From Acidobacteriota bacterium (GTDB lineage: Bacteria; Acidobacteriota; Polarisedimenticolia; Gp22-AA2), in assembly GCA_018606725.1 (NCBI GenBank), contig JAGYID010000012.1, positions 1 to 41,396 of the forward strand: a stretch of DNA of 41,396 nucleotides, in the 5' to 3' direction. Below, piece by piece: positions 25,724 through 34,398 of this stretch (its first letter is position 1; the number at the start of each line of letters is the position of its first letter). Position numbers and translations under genes: made by a program. Under the pieces are notes generated by a model. The model was not told where the DNA came from, did not search any database, and was given only the letters and a program-made list of their open reading frames with translations.

Positions 25724-26722
25724 ATGAGGAGGACCGCGGTCATCGGGGCGGGGAGCTGGGGGACGGCTCTGGCGATCCACCTGGCGCGCGCCGGCCGCCC
25801 GGTGGCGCTGTGGGCCCGGAGCGCCCCCATGGCCGAAGCGCTGCACGAGCGGCGCGAGAACGTCGCGTACCTCCCGGGGCACCGCCTGCCCGACGGCGTG
25901 GCGGTGACCGGCGATCTGGGCAGGGCGCTCGCCGGCGCCGATCTGGTCGTCTTCGTCGTGCCCGCGCAGGCGAGCCGCCCGGTGTTCGAGGCGGCGGCCG
26001 GCCGGCTGGAGGAGGCGGACGTGGTGATCGGCTCCAAGGGGATCGAGGAGACGACGCTGCTGCGTCTGTCGCAGGTGTTCGGCGCGGCCTGCGGCGCGCC
26101 GGCGGAGCGCGGCGTCACCGCCCTGTCGGGGCCCAGCTTCGCGGCGGAGGTGGTGCGCGGCGACCCCACCGCCGTGGTCGTCGCGGGGCGCGATGCCGAC
26201 GCCTGCGAGCGGGTGCAGCGGGCGGTGTCGCACGGCGGGCTGCGGGCCTACCGCAACGCCGACCTGGCCGGTGTCGAGCTGGCCGGGGCGCTGAAAAACG
26301 TCGTTGCCATCGCCACCGGGATCGCCGAGGGGATCGGCTTCGGCCACAACACGCGCGCCGCCCTGATCACCCGCGGCATGGCGGAGATCACCCGTCTCGG
26401 GACGGCGCTCGGGGGCACCCCGGCAACGTTCGCGGGGCTGGCCGGCGCCGGCGACCTGATCCTGACCTGCACCGGCAGCCTCAGCCGCAACCGCTCGGTC
26501 GGCCTGGCGATCGGCGGCGGTCGGCGCCTCGACGAGGTGCTGGCCGGGATGCGGATGGTCGCCGAAGGGGTGGCCACGACGAGGGCGGCGGTGGCGCTGG
26601 CGGCGAAGCACGGCATCGACATGCCGATCGCCGCCAAGGTGCACGAGGTGCTGTTCGAGGGCCGATCGCCGCGCGAGGCGGTGGACGACCTGCTGGCCCG
26701 CCCCCTGCGAAAGGAAGTGTGA
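25724..26722 (+). CDS. gpsA: Glycerol-3-phosphate dehydrogenase [NAD(P)+]
   Basis: GpsA reduces dihydroxyacetone phosphate to glycerol-3-phosphate for phospholipids. It has 332 residues from ATG 25724, with GGAGGG upstream; the longer in-frame start is inside plsY. The Rossmann motif GAGSWGTALA starts at residue 8. Other signatures are SKGIE, LSGPSFAAEV, the catalytic Lys in ELAGALKNVVAIA, the glycerol-binding GFGHNTRAALITRG, and GAGDLILTC. The stop lies in a triple 11-bp repeat that also forms the start of the next gene. Confidence 0.96.
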   Translation: MRRTAVIGAGSWGTALAIHLARAGRPVALWARSAPMAEALHERRENVAYLPGHRLPDGVAVTGDLGRALAGADLVVFVVPAQASRPVFEAAAGRLEEADVVIGSKGIEETTLLRLSQVFGAACGAPAERGVTALSGPSFAAEVVRGDPTAVVVAGRDADACERVQRAVSHGGLRAYRNADLAGVELAGALKNVVAIATGIAEGIGFGHNTRAALITRGMAEITRLGTALGGTPATFAGLAGAGDLILTCTGSLSRNRSVGLAIGGGRRLDEVLAGMRMVAEGVATTRAAVALAAKHGIDMPIAAKVHEVLFEGRSPREAVDDLLARPLRKEV

Positions 26723-26743
26723 AGGAAGCGTGAAGGACGCGTG
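26711..26743 (+). repeat. Three tandem 11-bp repeats across the gpsA stop and cpsB start
   Basis: AAGGAAGTGTG (26711-26721), AAGGAAGCGTG (26722-26732) and AAGGACGCGTG (26733-26743) follow one another without gaps. Each copy contains an AAGGA Shine-Dalgarno-like core and a GTG. Copy one overlaps the gpsA TGA, copy two would open a four-codon reading frame, and copy three supplies the GTG start of the phosphatase gene. Confidence 0.8.
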
Positions 26744-27541
26744 ATCGACCTGCACAACCACCTGCTGCCGGGGATCGACGACGGCGCCCGCAAGCTCGAG
26801 GAGACGCTGCAATTTCTGCGGATCGCCAGGCAGGACGGGGTGGGCACGGTGGTCGCCACGCCGCACATGAAACCGGGCGTCTACGACAATACCCGCCAGG
26901 CGATCCTCGAACGCGTGGCGATGGTGCGCGAGGCGCAACGGGGCGACGACGCCGAAGGGGTGATCCTGCTCCCGGGGGCCGAGGTGTATTTCACCGCCGA
27001 TCTGACGGCCCGGGCGCGGGCCGGAGAATTGATGACGGTCGGCGACCGCGGGCGCTACCTCCTGCTCGAGCTGCCGTACCAGCAGGTGCCGATGCACGTC
27101 GATGACACCATCTTCCAGCTCAAGCTCCTCGGGATCACGGCGATCATGGCGCACCCGGAGCGCGTCGCCTACTACCTGGAGGACATCCGCCGCGTCGAGG
27201 CCTCGGTCCGCCTGGGGGCGCTCACCCAGGTCACCGGGGCGTCGATCACCGGGCGGTTCGGGCAAAAGGCGCGCGACTTCGCCCGCGACATGCTGGCCCG
27301 CAACCTGGTGCACGTCATCGCCTCCGACAGCCACGACGTCCGTCACCGTCCGCCCGTCCTGGCGGAGGCGATGCGCGCCGCCGCCGCCGCGGTGGGGGAG
27401 ACGGCGGCGCGCCGGATGGTCGAGGACATCCCCCGGTCGATCCTGGACGGCCGGGAGGTCGAGCTGCCGGAGCCGGCCGTCCGGCGGCGCCCGCGGCGCG
27501 GCCTGGTGGAGCGCTTGCGCTCCCTGTTCAGCCGCTCCTGA
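26741..27541 (+). CDS. CpsB/YwqE-type manganese-dependent protein-tyrosine phosphatase
   Basis: 266 residues, GTG start. It is a PHP-family metallophosphatase with every metal-binding motif of CpsB/CapC/YwqE: HNHLLPGIDDGA at residue 5, ATPHMKPG, PGAEVYF, MAHPERV and IASDSHD. These enzymes dephosphorylate bacterial tyrosine kinases that control capsule or exopolysaccharide export. No such kinase, Wzx/Wzy or polysaccharide export gene is in this window; the gene instead follows the phospholipid cluster. The Arg-rich C-terminal tail (PAVRRRPRRG) is extra. Activity on phosphotyrosine is inferred from the family. Confidence 0.88.
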   Translation: MIDLHNHLLPGIDDGARKLEETLQFLRIARQDGVGTVVATPHMKPGVYDNTRQAILERVAMVREAQRGDDAEGVILLPGAEVYFTADLTARARAGELMTVGDRGRYLLLELPYQQVPMHVDDTIFQLKLLGITAIMAHPERVAYYLEDIRRVEASVRLGALTQVTGASITGRFGQKARDFARDMLARNLVHVIASDSHDVRHRPPVLAEAMRAAAAAVGETAARRMVEDIPRSILDGREVELPEPAVRRRPRRGLVERLRSLFSRS

Positions 27542-27588
27542 GGGGCGCCCGCGAGCCCCGCTCCCGGTCGGCCTCACGCCCGGTCGCG

Positions 27589-27617
27589 TTTACAAAAGTC
27601 GTTCCATTTGATAGGAT
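27589..27617 (+). promoter_or_regulatory. Promoter of the TPR-ftsY-rib-ffh region
   Basis: TTTACA (27589-27594), a 17-base spacer and TAGGAT (27612-27617), followed by a leader of about 60 bases. It lies in the 142-base gap after the phosphatase gene, the only sizeable gap in this part of the window, and probably starts a long transcript. Confidence 0.55.
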
Positions 27618-27683
27618 TACCGGCTCCTGAGCGGCTCTGAAACCCGCCCGGGTCGGGGCGTTCATGGACATGGGGAGAGCGTC

Positions 27684-28370
27684 ATGATGGGCGGCCGCGC
27701 CATCCGCGTCGCGTCGATGGTGTTGCTGTGTGCGTTGGCGGCCGCGCCGGTACGCGCGCGGGCGTCGGAGCGCTCGGAGACCGACAACGAGGCGAAGCGT
27801 TACTTCCGGCTGGGGACGCTGCAGTTCGAGCAGGGGAAGACCAAGGAGGCGATCGAGGCGATCGACAAGGCGCTGAAATTGAATCCGCGCTACGACGAGG
27901 CTTACTACTATCTCGGCTTCATCTACATGCAGCAGAGTCAACCGGCGCAGGCGATCAAGGCGCTGAAGCGGGCCGTCAAGCTCAATCCTTACTACACAGA
28001 AGCGCACAACCAGCTCGGGCTCGCCTACCGCGATCAGGGAAAATACAAGAAAGCGATGACGCAGTTCGAGGCGGCGCTGGACGACAAGGCGTACCGCGCC
28101 CCGGAGAAGATTCATCTGAACATCGGCTACCTGCATCTGAAGGAGGGAAAGCCGGCGGAGGCGATCCCGTCGTTCCAGCGGGCCGTGGCGCTCAACCCGA
28201 ACTACCTGCGCGGCATCCTCGGCCTGGCGGCGGCCTACAGGGCGTCCGGGCAGCCGGACCTGGCGGCGAAGGAATATCGCCGGGTCGTCGAGCTCGGGCC
28301 CGACACCCCCGAGGCGGCCGAGGCGCGCCAGCAGCTCGGCGCGCGCGACGGCAAGCGGGACGCATCGTGA
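27684..28370 (+). CDS. PilF/Tgl-like TPR protein, secreted
   Basis: 228 residues with a signal peptide (hydrophobic residues about 8-22, possible cleavage after RARA). About five or six TPR units follow, for example TKEAIEAIDKALKLNPRYDEAYYYLG and its neighbours. The unit carrying DDKAYRAPEKIHLNIG resembles the third repeat of PilF/PilW and Myxococcus Tgl, outer-membrane pilotins that assemble the PilQ secretin. Those are lipoproteins; here the only early Cys (VLLC) is a poor lipobox, so lipidation is doubtful. Its stop overlaps the GTG of ftsY. The pilotin role is inference; a general periplasmic TPR protein is the alternative. Confidence 0.7.
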   Translation: MMGGRAIRVASMVLLCALAAAPVRARASERSETDNEAKRYFRLGTLQFEQGKTKEAIEAIDKALKLNPRYDEAYYYLGFIYMQQSQPAQAIKALKRAVKLNPYYTEAHNQLGLAYRDQGKYKKAMTQFEAALDDKAYRAPEKIHLNIGYLHLKEGKPAEAIPSFQRAVALNPNYLRGILGLAAAYRASGQPDLAAKEYRRVVELGPDTPEAAEARQQLGARDGKRDAS

Positions 28371-29308
28371 GCGCCGGGCAGGACGACAAGACGCCGAGTC
28401 GCCTCGAGCGGCTCCGGCAGGGGCTGCGGCGCTCCCGGGAAGGACTGCTGGGGCGGATCAGCGGGCTGTTCGGTGGCGCGACGCAGTCGGTGGACTGGGG
28501 CGAGGACCTCGAAGCCGCATTGATTCAGGCCGATCTCGGGCCGGGCGCTGCGGCGCGGGTGGTCGAAGCCGTACGCGGTTCCGCCGGGGCGACGGCGCCT
28601 TCATGGGAAGGCGTGCGCGAGACGGCGCGGCGCATCCTGCGCGACATTCTGGCCTCGCCGCCCGGAGCAGCCGGGCCGGGTGTCGCGCGACCGCGGGTCA
28701 TCCTCTGCGTCGGCGTCAACGGCGGCGGCAAGACGACGACGGTGGCCAAGCTGGCGCGCCGTCTGGCGCGGGACGGGCAACGGGTCGTGTTGTGCGCCGC
28801 CGACACGTTTCGTGCGGCGGCCGACGAGCAATTGCGAGTCTGGTCGGAACGGGTCGGCGCCGAGTTCATCGCGCACCGCCCCGGAGCCGATCCGTCGGCG
28901 GTGGTGTTCGACGCCGCCGCGGCGGCCCTGGCGCGCGGTGTGGATGCGCTGATCATCGATACGGCGGGGCGCCTGCACACGCAGGATCCGCTGATGCGCG
29001 AGCTGGAGAAGATCGTCCGGGTCGTCGGACGGCAGATCGCCGGCGCCCCGCACGAGGTGCTGCTGATCCTCGACGCCACGACCGGGCAGAACGGGGTGAA
29101 TCAGGCGCGGCAGTTTCTCGCGGCCGCCCGCGTGAACGGGCTGGTCCTCACCAAAGTGGACGGGACGGCGCGCGGCGGCGTGGCGGTCAGGATCGTCCAG
29201 GAACTCGGGATCCCGCTGCGCTACCTCGGAACCGGGGAAGGACCGGACGATCTGGTCGATTTCGATCCGGACGATTTCCTGGAAGGTCTGCTGCCGTCGG
29301 CCGCTTAG
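28367..29308 (+). CDS. ftsY: Signal recognition particle receptor FtsY
   Basis: FtsY is the membrane-associated GTPase that receives ribosome-SRP complexes. It has 313 residues from GTG 28367, which overlaps the preceding stop (GTGA). It has the N domain, then the SRP GTPase domain: G1 GVNGGGKTTT (from residue 116), the insertion-box AADTFRAAA, DTAGR, TKVDGTARGG and the closing GTGEGPDDL. The long acidic A domain of E. coli FtsY is absent, as in many other bacteria. ribD follows 10 bases later. Confidence 0.96.
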   Translation: MSAGQDDKTPSRLERLRQGLRRSREGLLGRISGLFGGATQSVDWGEDLEAALIQADLGPGAAARVVEAVRGSAGATAPSWEGVRETARRILRDILASPPGAAGPGVARPRVILCVGVNGGGKTTTVAKLARRLARDGQRVVLCAADTFRAAADEQLRVWSERVGAEFIAHRPGADPSAVVFDAAAAALARGVDALIIDTAGRLHTQDPLMRELEKIVRVVGRQIAGAPHEVLLILDATTGQNGVNQARQFLAAARVNGLVLTKVDGTARGGVAVRIVQELGIPLRYLGTGEGPDDLVDFDPDDFLEGLLPSAA

Positions 29309-29318
29309 AGGATGCCTG

Positions 29319-30497
29319 ATGACCAGGAGCGCCGACGACACGAAATTTCTCCGCCTGGCGCTCGAGCTGGCGGCGCGTGGCGCGGGTCAGACCGCCCCGA
29401 ACCCGATGGTGGGTGCCGTGCTGGTGCGCGCCGGACGGGTCGTCGGCAGCGGTTGGCACACGCGCGCCGGCTCGCCGCACGCGGAGGTGCTGGCGCTGGA
29501 CGAAGCAGGCCGTCTGGCGCGCGGAGCAACGATGTACGTCAATCTGGAGCCGTGCTGCCACTTCGGGCGAACCCCGCCGTGCGTCGATGCGATCATCGGC
29601 GCCGGGGTGGCCGAGGTCGTCGCCTGCATGACCGATCCGGATCGCCGGGTCGACGGCAGGGGTTTCCGCGCCCTGCGCGGCGCCGGAGTCCGGGTGCGCG
29701 TGGGGGCATTGCGCCAGGAGGCGCGCCGTCTGAACGAGAGATTTCTGCGCTGGGCAGGGAGCGGTATGCCGTTCGTCACGCTGAAGGCAGGGATGAGCCT
29801 GGATGGACGGATCGCCACGCGCGCCGGCGAGTCGAAATGGATCACCTCGGCACGGGCGCGTGCCGAAGCGCGCCGGCTGCGAGGCCGTCATGACGCAGTC
29901 ATGGTCGGGGTCGGCACGGTGCTGGCGGACGATCCCCGGCTCACGGCGCCGCCGGCGCGCGGCGCCCGGGAGCCGATCCGGGTGGTGGTCGACGGCCGGC
30001 TGCGGACTCCGCCGGCGGCCCGGTTGCTGCGCAGCGGCGCGACGGGTCGCGAAACATTCATCCTGACGTTGCCGGGGGCCCCGCGGCGGCGGCGGGCGCG
30101 ACTCGAGGCGGCGGGCGCGCTGGTCGTGGAGGTCCCCGGGCGCGACGGGCGGATCGAGCTGCGCGCCGCCCTGCGGGAGCTCGGGCGGCGGGGCGTCAGC
30201 AGCGTGCTGCTCGAGGGCGGCTCGGAGCTGCTCGGCTCGGCGCTCGACGCCGGCGTCGGGGACGCGCTGGCGTTGTTCGTGGCCGGGCGACTGGTCGGCG
30301 GACGCGACGCGCTGTCGGCGTTCGGCGGCAGCGGCGCCGCCCGGCTGCGGGAAGCCGCCGGGGTCCGAGAGCTGAGGCTGCGCCGACTGGGTTCGGACCT
30401 CCTGGTGGAAGGACGGCTGGAGTTTCCGGGTCGGCGGTCGCTCCGGCGGCGGCCGGGACGGGCGGCGGTTCGTCCGGCACGCAGCGGTGCGGCGTAA
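29319..30497 (+). CDS. ribD: Riboflavin biosynthesis bifunctional deaminase/reductase RibD
   Basis: RibD carries out the second and third steps of the riboflavin pathway. It has 392 residues. The N-terminal deaminase has the zinc motifs [11 protein letters not shown] and [11 protein letters not shown] and the substrate motif APNPMVGAV. The reductase domain follows from about residue 148 with [14 protein letters not shown], and [14 protein letters not shown] near the end. A low-complexity Arg-rich tail of about 25 residues extends the C-terminus. There is no room for an FMN riboswitch upstream, since ftsY ends 10 bases away. Confidence 0.95.
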   Translation: MTRSADDTKFLRLALELAARGAGQTAPNPMVGAVLVRAGRVVGSGWHTRAGSPHAEVLALDEAGRLARGATMYVNLEPCCHFGRTPPCVDAIIGAGVAEVVACMTDPDRRVDGRGFRALRGAGVRVRVGALRQEARRLNERFLRWAGSGMPFVTLKAGMSLDGRIATRAGESKWITSARARAEARRLRGRHDAVMVGVGTVLADDPRLTAPPARGAREPIRVVVDGRLRTPPAARLLRSGATGRETFILTLPGAPRRRRARLEAAGALVVEVPGRDGRIELRAALRELGRRGVSSVLLEGGSELLGSALDAGVGDALALFVAGRLVGGRDALSAFGGSGAARLREAAGVRELRLRRLGSDLLVEGRLEFPGRRSLRRRPGRAAVRPARSGAA

Positions 30498-30517
30498 GGC
30501 GACAGGCGGGCGGCGGA

Positions 30518-31189
30518 ATGTTCACCGGGATCGTCGAGGGGACCGGCCGGCTGGTCCGGCTGCAGCGCCGGCAGGACGAGGCCCGCCTGCGGATCGGGAC
30601 GCGTTTCGCCGCCGGCCTCCGGCGCGGCGACAGCGTGGCGGTCGACGGCGTCTGCCTGACGGTGACGGCGCGCGGCCGCGGCTGGTTCGAGGCGGTCGTC
30701 TCTCCGGAGACGTTGTCGCGCACCACCATCGGCCTGCGCGCCGCCGGCGATCGGGTCAATCTGGAGCGGCCGGTCCGTCTCGGCGACCGGCTCGGCGGGC
30801 ATCTGGTGCAGGGGCATGTGGATGGCGTCGGGATCGTCGAGCAGGTGGGGCGGGAGGGGAGCGGCACCCGGGTGCGGATCGCCTTTCCACCCGACCTCGG
30901 AGCGTTCATCGTCATGAAGGGCTCGATCGCGATCGACGGGGTCAGCCTGACGGTGGCGGCGCGCCACGCCGCCGCTATCGACGTGGCGCTGATCCCCGAG
31001 ACGCTGAAGGTGACGCGCCTGGGCGACTACGCCCCCGGAACGACGGTGAATCTCGAGGTGGACATGCTCGGGCGTTATGTGATCGAGTACCTCAGGCAGC
31101 TGCAGGCGGGCGGGCCGACCGCGGCTGCCGCCGTGACCCGGGAGCACCTCGCCCGGCACGGCTTCGCAGGAAGGAGCAGTGCATCGTGA
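30518..31189 (+). CDS. ribE: Riboflavin synthase alpha chain
   Basis: Riboflavin synthase dismutates two 6,7-dimethyl-8-ribityllumazine molecules to riboflavin. It has 223 residues with two lumazine-binding repeats: the N-terminal [10 protein letters not shown] with [13 protein letters not shown], and the second [13 protein letters not shown] with [12 protein letters not shown]. The C-terminal helix (GRYVIEYL) for trimer formation is present. It lies 20 bases after ribD; its stop overlaps the ribBA GTG. The symbol ribE follows Gram-negative usage (ribC in E. coli terms). Confidence 0.95.
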   Translation: MFTGIVEGTGRLVRLQRRQDEARLRIGTRFAAGLRRGDSVAVDGVCLTVTARGRGWFEAVVSPETLSRTTIGLRAAGDRVNLERPVRLGDRLGGHLVQGHVDGVGIVEQVGREGSGTRVRIAFPPDLGAFIVMKGSIAIDGVSLTVAARHAAAIDVALIPETLKVTRLGDYAPGTTVNLEVDMLGRYVIEYLRQLQAGGPTAAAAVTREHLARHGFAGRSSAS

Positions 31190-32427
31190 GCAGGGCATTC
31201 AACAATCCGGAGGATGGAAGTCGTTCCCCGTTCAGCACCGTGCCACAGGCGATCCGCGACGTCCGCGCCGGACGCTTCGTGATCGTCGTCGACGACGAGG
31301 ACCGGGAGAACGAAGGTGACCTGACGATCGCGGCGGAGAAGGTGACCCCCGAGGCGATCAACTTCATGGCCCGCCACGGCCGCGGGCTGATCTGCCTGCC
31401 GATGACCGAGGAGCGCTTGAGGGAGCTCGACATCCCGCTCATGGTGCAGAGGAACACCTCGCCCTACGGTACGGCGTTCTGCGTCTCGATCGAGGCGCGC
31501 AACAACGTCTCGACCGGCATCTCGGCGGCCGATCGGGCCCACACGGTGAAGGTGGCAATTGATCCAAAGACCCGGCCGTCCGACCTGACCCGCCCGGGCC
31601 ACATGTTTCCGTTGCGGGCGGTGACGGGGGGCGTCCTCAAGCGCGCCGGGCAGACCGAGGCGGCGGTCGACCTGGCCCGCCTGGCGGGGCTGTATCCCGC
31701 CGGGGTCATCTGCGAAATCATGAACGAGGACGGCACCATGGCGCGGCTCGCCGATCTCAGCGAGTTCTCGCGCCGCCACCGCATCCGCATGCTCCGGGTG
31801 GCCGACCTGATCGCCCATCGCATGCGGCACGAGCGCCTGATCCGCCGGGTGGCCGCGCCGAAGTTGCCGACCCTCAACGGCGACTTCCGCATCGTCGCCT
31901 TCCGCAGCTCGATGGAGAAGAAAACCCATCTGGCGCTGGTGCTCGGCGACATCAAACCCGCCGACGACGTGCTGGTGCGGGTGCACTCCGAGTGCATCAC
32001 CGGCGACGTGTTCGGCTCCCTGCGATGCGATTGCGGCACGCAGCTGCGGCGCGCCATGGAGATCATCTCGCGCGCCGGACAGGGCGTGCTCGTCTATCTG
32101 CGGCAGGAGGGGCGCGGCATCGGCCTGCTCAACAAGCTGCGCGCCTACGAGCTTCAAGACAGGGGCAAGGACACGGTGGAGGCGAATCACAAGCTCGGCT
32201 TCAAGGCCGATCACCGGGACTACGGCATCGGCGCGCAGATCCTCCGCGAGCTCGGCTGCCAGCGCATCCGGGTGCTGACCAACAACCCGGGAAAATTCGC
32301 GGCGCTCGGGGGCTACGGCCTGGAGATCGTCGAGCGGGTGCCGCTGGAAGTGGCGCCGACCGAGACGTCGCGCCGGTATCTGAAGACCAAGAAGGAGAAG
32401 ATGGGTCACCTGCTGTCGCTCGTGTGA
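31186..32427 (+). CDS. ribBA: Bifunctional 3,4-DHBP synthase / GTP cyclohydrolase II
   Basis: RibBA supplies both branches of riboflavin synthesis. It has 413 residues from GTG 31186 with a strong AGGAAGGAG site. The RibB domain shows [16 protein letters not shown] and RPGHMFPL; the GTP cyclohydrolase II domain keeps the zinc ligands in [15 protein letters not shown] and the catalytic RQEGRGIGL, so both halves look active. The terminal [10 protein letters not shown] is typical of the fused protein. The expected next gene, ribH (lumazine synthase), is missing; ffh follows after 25 bases. Confidence 0.96.
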   Translation: MSRAFNNPEDGSRSPFSTVPQAIRDVRAGRFVIVVDDEDRENEGDLTIAAEKVTPEAINFMARHGRGLICLPMTEERLRELDIPLMVQRNTSPYGTAFCVSIEARNNVSTGISAADRAHTVKVAIDPKTRPSDLTRPGHMFPLRAVTGGVLKRAGQTEAAVDLARLAGLYPAGVICEIMNEDGTMARLADLSEFSRRHRIRMLRVADLIAHRMRHERLIRRVAAPKLPTLNGDFRIVAFRSSMEKKTHLALVLGDIKPADDVLVRVHSECITGDVFGSLRCDCGTQLRRAMEIISRAGQGVLVYLRQEGRGIGLLNKLRAYELQDRGKDTVEANHKLGFKADHRDYGIGAQILRELGCQRIRVLTNNPGKFAALGGYGLEIVERVPLEVAPTETSRRYLKTKKEKMGHLLSLV

Positions 32428-32452
32428 GCGGCGGCCGGGACCGGAGCGGGCG

Positions 32453-33796
32453 ATGTTCGACGCGTTGAGCGAACGGCTGCAGACGATTTTCCGCACCCTG
32501 CGCGGACACGGTCACCTGACCGAGTCGGAGATCCGCGACGGACTCCGCGAGATCCGCATGGCGCTCCTGGAAGCGGACGTCCATTTGAAGGTGGTGAAGG
32601 ATCTCACCGAGGCGGTGCGCCAGAAGGCGTCGTCGGACGAGATCCTCAAGAGCCTGACGCCGGGCCAGCAGGTCATCAAGCTGGTCCGCGACGAGATGGT
32701 CGCCATCCTGGCGCAGGGCGGGGAGGCGACCCTGCGTTGGGCCGGCCGGCCGCCGAGCGTCATCCTGATGGCCGGACTGCAGGGCTCCGGCAAGACGACG
32801 ACCGGCGCTAAGCTCGCCCGCCTGCTGAAATCGCAGGGGCGCTCGCCGCTGCTCGCGGCGGCGGACGTGCGCCGGCCGGCGGCCATCGATCAGCTCAAGG
32901 TCCTCGGCGCGCAGATCGGTGTGCCGGTGATCAGCGGGGCGCCGGGCTCCGGCGCCCTCGAAGTCGTCGACCGGGCGCTGCGCGAAGCGCGGCAGGTCGG
33001 CCGCGACCCGGTGATCGTCGACACGGCAGGGCGGCTGCACATCGACGAAGAGCTGATGACCGAGCTGGAGCGGCTGAAGGAGGCGCTCGCGCCGGTCGAA
33101 ATCCTCTACGTCGCCGACGCCATGACCGGACAGGACGCGGTGCGCTCGGCGTCGACCTTCCACGCCCGGCTCGGCCTGACCGGGGTCATCCTGTCGAAGG
33201 CGGATGGCGACGCGCGCGGCGGCGCGGCCCTGTCGCTGCGTCATGTGACCGGCGTCCCGATCAAGTTCATCGGCACCGGGGAACACATCGAGAATCTCGA
33301 GGCATTCCACGCCGAACGGATGGTGTCACGCATCCTGGGCATGGGGGACGTGATCGGTCTGATCGAAAAGGCGGAGTCGGTCGCCTCGGTGGAGGAGGCG
33401 GCGCACCTTGCCCGACGGCTGAAGAAGAGCGAATTCACCTTCGAGGACCTCGCCGCACAGCTCGACAAGGTCAGCAAGATGGGGTCCCTGCGGCAGATCC
33501 TCGAAATGTTGCCGGGGGCCGGGGCGCTCAAGGACATGCCGGTGGACGAGACGGAAATCGCCAGGACGCGGGCCATCATCGGCTCGATGACCATCCACGA
33601 ACGACGCAATCCCGAGGTGATCGACGGCGGCCGCCGCTTGCGGATCGCCCGAGGCTCCGGGACCACCGTCAATGACATCAACCGATTGTTGAAGCAGTTC
33701 AAGCAGATGCGCAAGATGATGAAGGCCTTCGGCCGTGGCGGCGGAAACATCCGCCTCCCCGGGCCGCTCGGCGGGGCGAGGTCGTTCCGCCGCTGA
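32453..33796 (+). CDS. ffh: Signal recognition particle protein Ffh
   Basis: Ffh binds 4.5S RNA and signal sequences on nascent chains. It has 447 residues. The N domain is followed by the GTPase domain with GLQGSGKTTTGAKLA, the insertion-box ADVRRPAAI, DTAGR, SKADGDARGG and GTGEHIENLE, and the Met-rich M domain from about residue 300. The RNA-binding helix-turn-helix reads SMTIHERRNPE, then RRLRIARGSGTTVNDINRLL. The end is Gly/Arg-rich. It starts the Ffh-rpsP order common to many bacteria. Confidence 0.97.
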   Translation: MFDALSERLQTIFRTLRGHGHLTESEIRDGLREIRMALLEADVHLKVVKDLTEAVRQKASSDEILKSLTPGQQVIKLVRDEMVAILAQGGEATLRWAGRPPSVILMAGLQGSGKTTTGAKLARLLKSQGRSPLLAAADVRRPAAIDQLKVLGAQIGVPVISGAPGSGALEVVDRALREARQVGRDPVIVDTAGRLHIDEELMTELERLKEALAPVEILYVADAMTGQDAVRSASTFHARLGLTGVILSKADGDARGGAALSLRHVTGVPIKFIGTGEHIENLEAFHAERMVSRILGMGDVIGLIEKAESVASVEEAAHLARRLKKSEFTFEDLAAQLDKVSKMGSLRQILEMLPGAGALKDMPVDETEIARTRAIIGSMTIHERRNPEVIDGGRRLRIARGSGTTVNDINRLLKQFKQMRKMMKAFGRGGGNIRLPGPLGGARSFRR

Positions 33797-33803
33797 ACCC
33801 GTA

Positions 33804-33892
33804 CCCGGTGAGAACCGGGCCGAACGACAGGGCACCCGGCGCCGCCGGGTGCCAGGAACCGCCCGGGACAGCCGGGCCCAGAGTGGAGGTGA
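33804..33892 (+). promoter_or_regulatory. Structured rpsP leader with three hairpins and strong Shine-Dalgarno
   Basis: The 100-base gap between ffh and rpsP holds three consecutive perfect hairpins: CCCGGT/ACCGGG (33804-33809, 33814-33819) with a GAGA (GNRA) tetraloop; GGCACCCGGC/GCCGGGTGCC (33831-33840, 33844-33853) with a 3-base loop; and GCCCGG/CCGGGC (33861-33866, 33872-33877) with a 5-base loop. GGAGGTGA, a full Shine-Dalgarno match, follows at 33885-33892. No T-run follows any hairpin. A processing or ribosomal-protein feedback element is possible. Confidence 0.55.
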
Positions 33893-33896
33893 GATC

Positions 33897-34142
33897 GTGC
33901 TGGTGATACGCCTGAGCAGGGCGGGGAGCAAGAACAAGCCCTTCTATCACGTGATCGTGTCGGAATCGACCCGCAAGCTGAAGACCCGGGTCACCGACCG
34001 GATCGGCTACTACGACCCGAAGCGCAAGCCGGAGAACCTCAAGATTGACGTCGCCAAGGCGGACGCCTGGATCAAGAACGGCGCGCACCCGTCGGAGACG
34101 GTCGCGAAGCTGATCCGCAAGGCCCGCGCCGCGCAGGTCTGA
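33897..34142 (+). CDS. rpsP: 30S ribosomal protein S16
   Basis: S16 is a small-subunit assembly protein. It has 81 residues from GTG 33897, four bases after GGAGGTGA. The N-terminus LVIRLSRAGSKNKPFYHVIV and the internal IGYYDPKRKPE are diagnostic. A second GTG at 33903 would shorten the N-terminal strand. Longer frames upstream run through the leader and are not family-like. Confidence 0.96.
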   Translation: MLVIRLSRAGSKNKPFYHVIVSESTRKLKTRVTDRIGYYDPKRKPENLKIDVAKADAWIKNGAHPSETVAKLIRKARAAQV

Positions 34143-34149
34143 GGACGTC

Positions 34150-34398
34150 ATGGCCGGAGCACCGGACATCACCGAGTGGCTGGCGTCGGTTGCCCGCGAT
34201 CTGGTGGACCGCACCGACCAGGTCTGGGTCGAAGCGATCGAGGAGGACGGCGTCACCGTGCTGGAGCTGACCGTCGACGAGGATGAGCTCGGCCGGGTGA
34301 TCGGTCGTCAGGGGCGCACGGCGCAGGCGCTGCGGACCCTCCTCGACGTGGCGGGGGAGGTGCAGGGTCGGCATTACGAACTTGAAATCCTCGAGTGA
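34150..34398 (+). CDS. khpA: KH-domain RNA-binding protein KhpA
   Basis: 82 residues, a single type II KH domain with the RNA-binding GxxG loop in RVIGRQGRTAQALRTLL. KhpA (YlqC) binds RNA, often with KhpB, and in some bacteria affects cell elongation and translation; its gene lies between rpsP and rimM in many Gram-positive and other genomes, as here. It is 7 bases after rpsP with GAGGACG before the ATG and overlaps rimM by 17 bases. Confidence 0.93.
   Translation: MAGAPDITEWLASVARDLVDRTDQVWVEAIEEDGVTVLELTVDEDELGRVIGRQGRTAQALRTLLDVAGEVQGRHYELEILE

Noticed and set aside
29309-29318. FMN riboswitch upstream of ribD
   Set aside because: Only 10 bases separate ftsY and ribD, and I see no FMN-riboswitch sequence within the end of ftsY.
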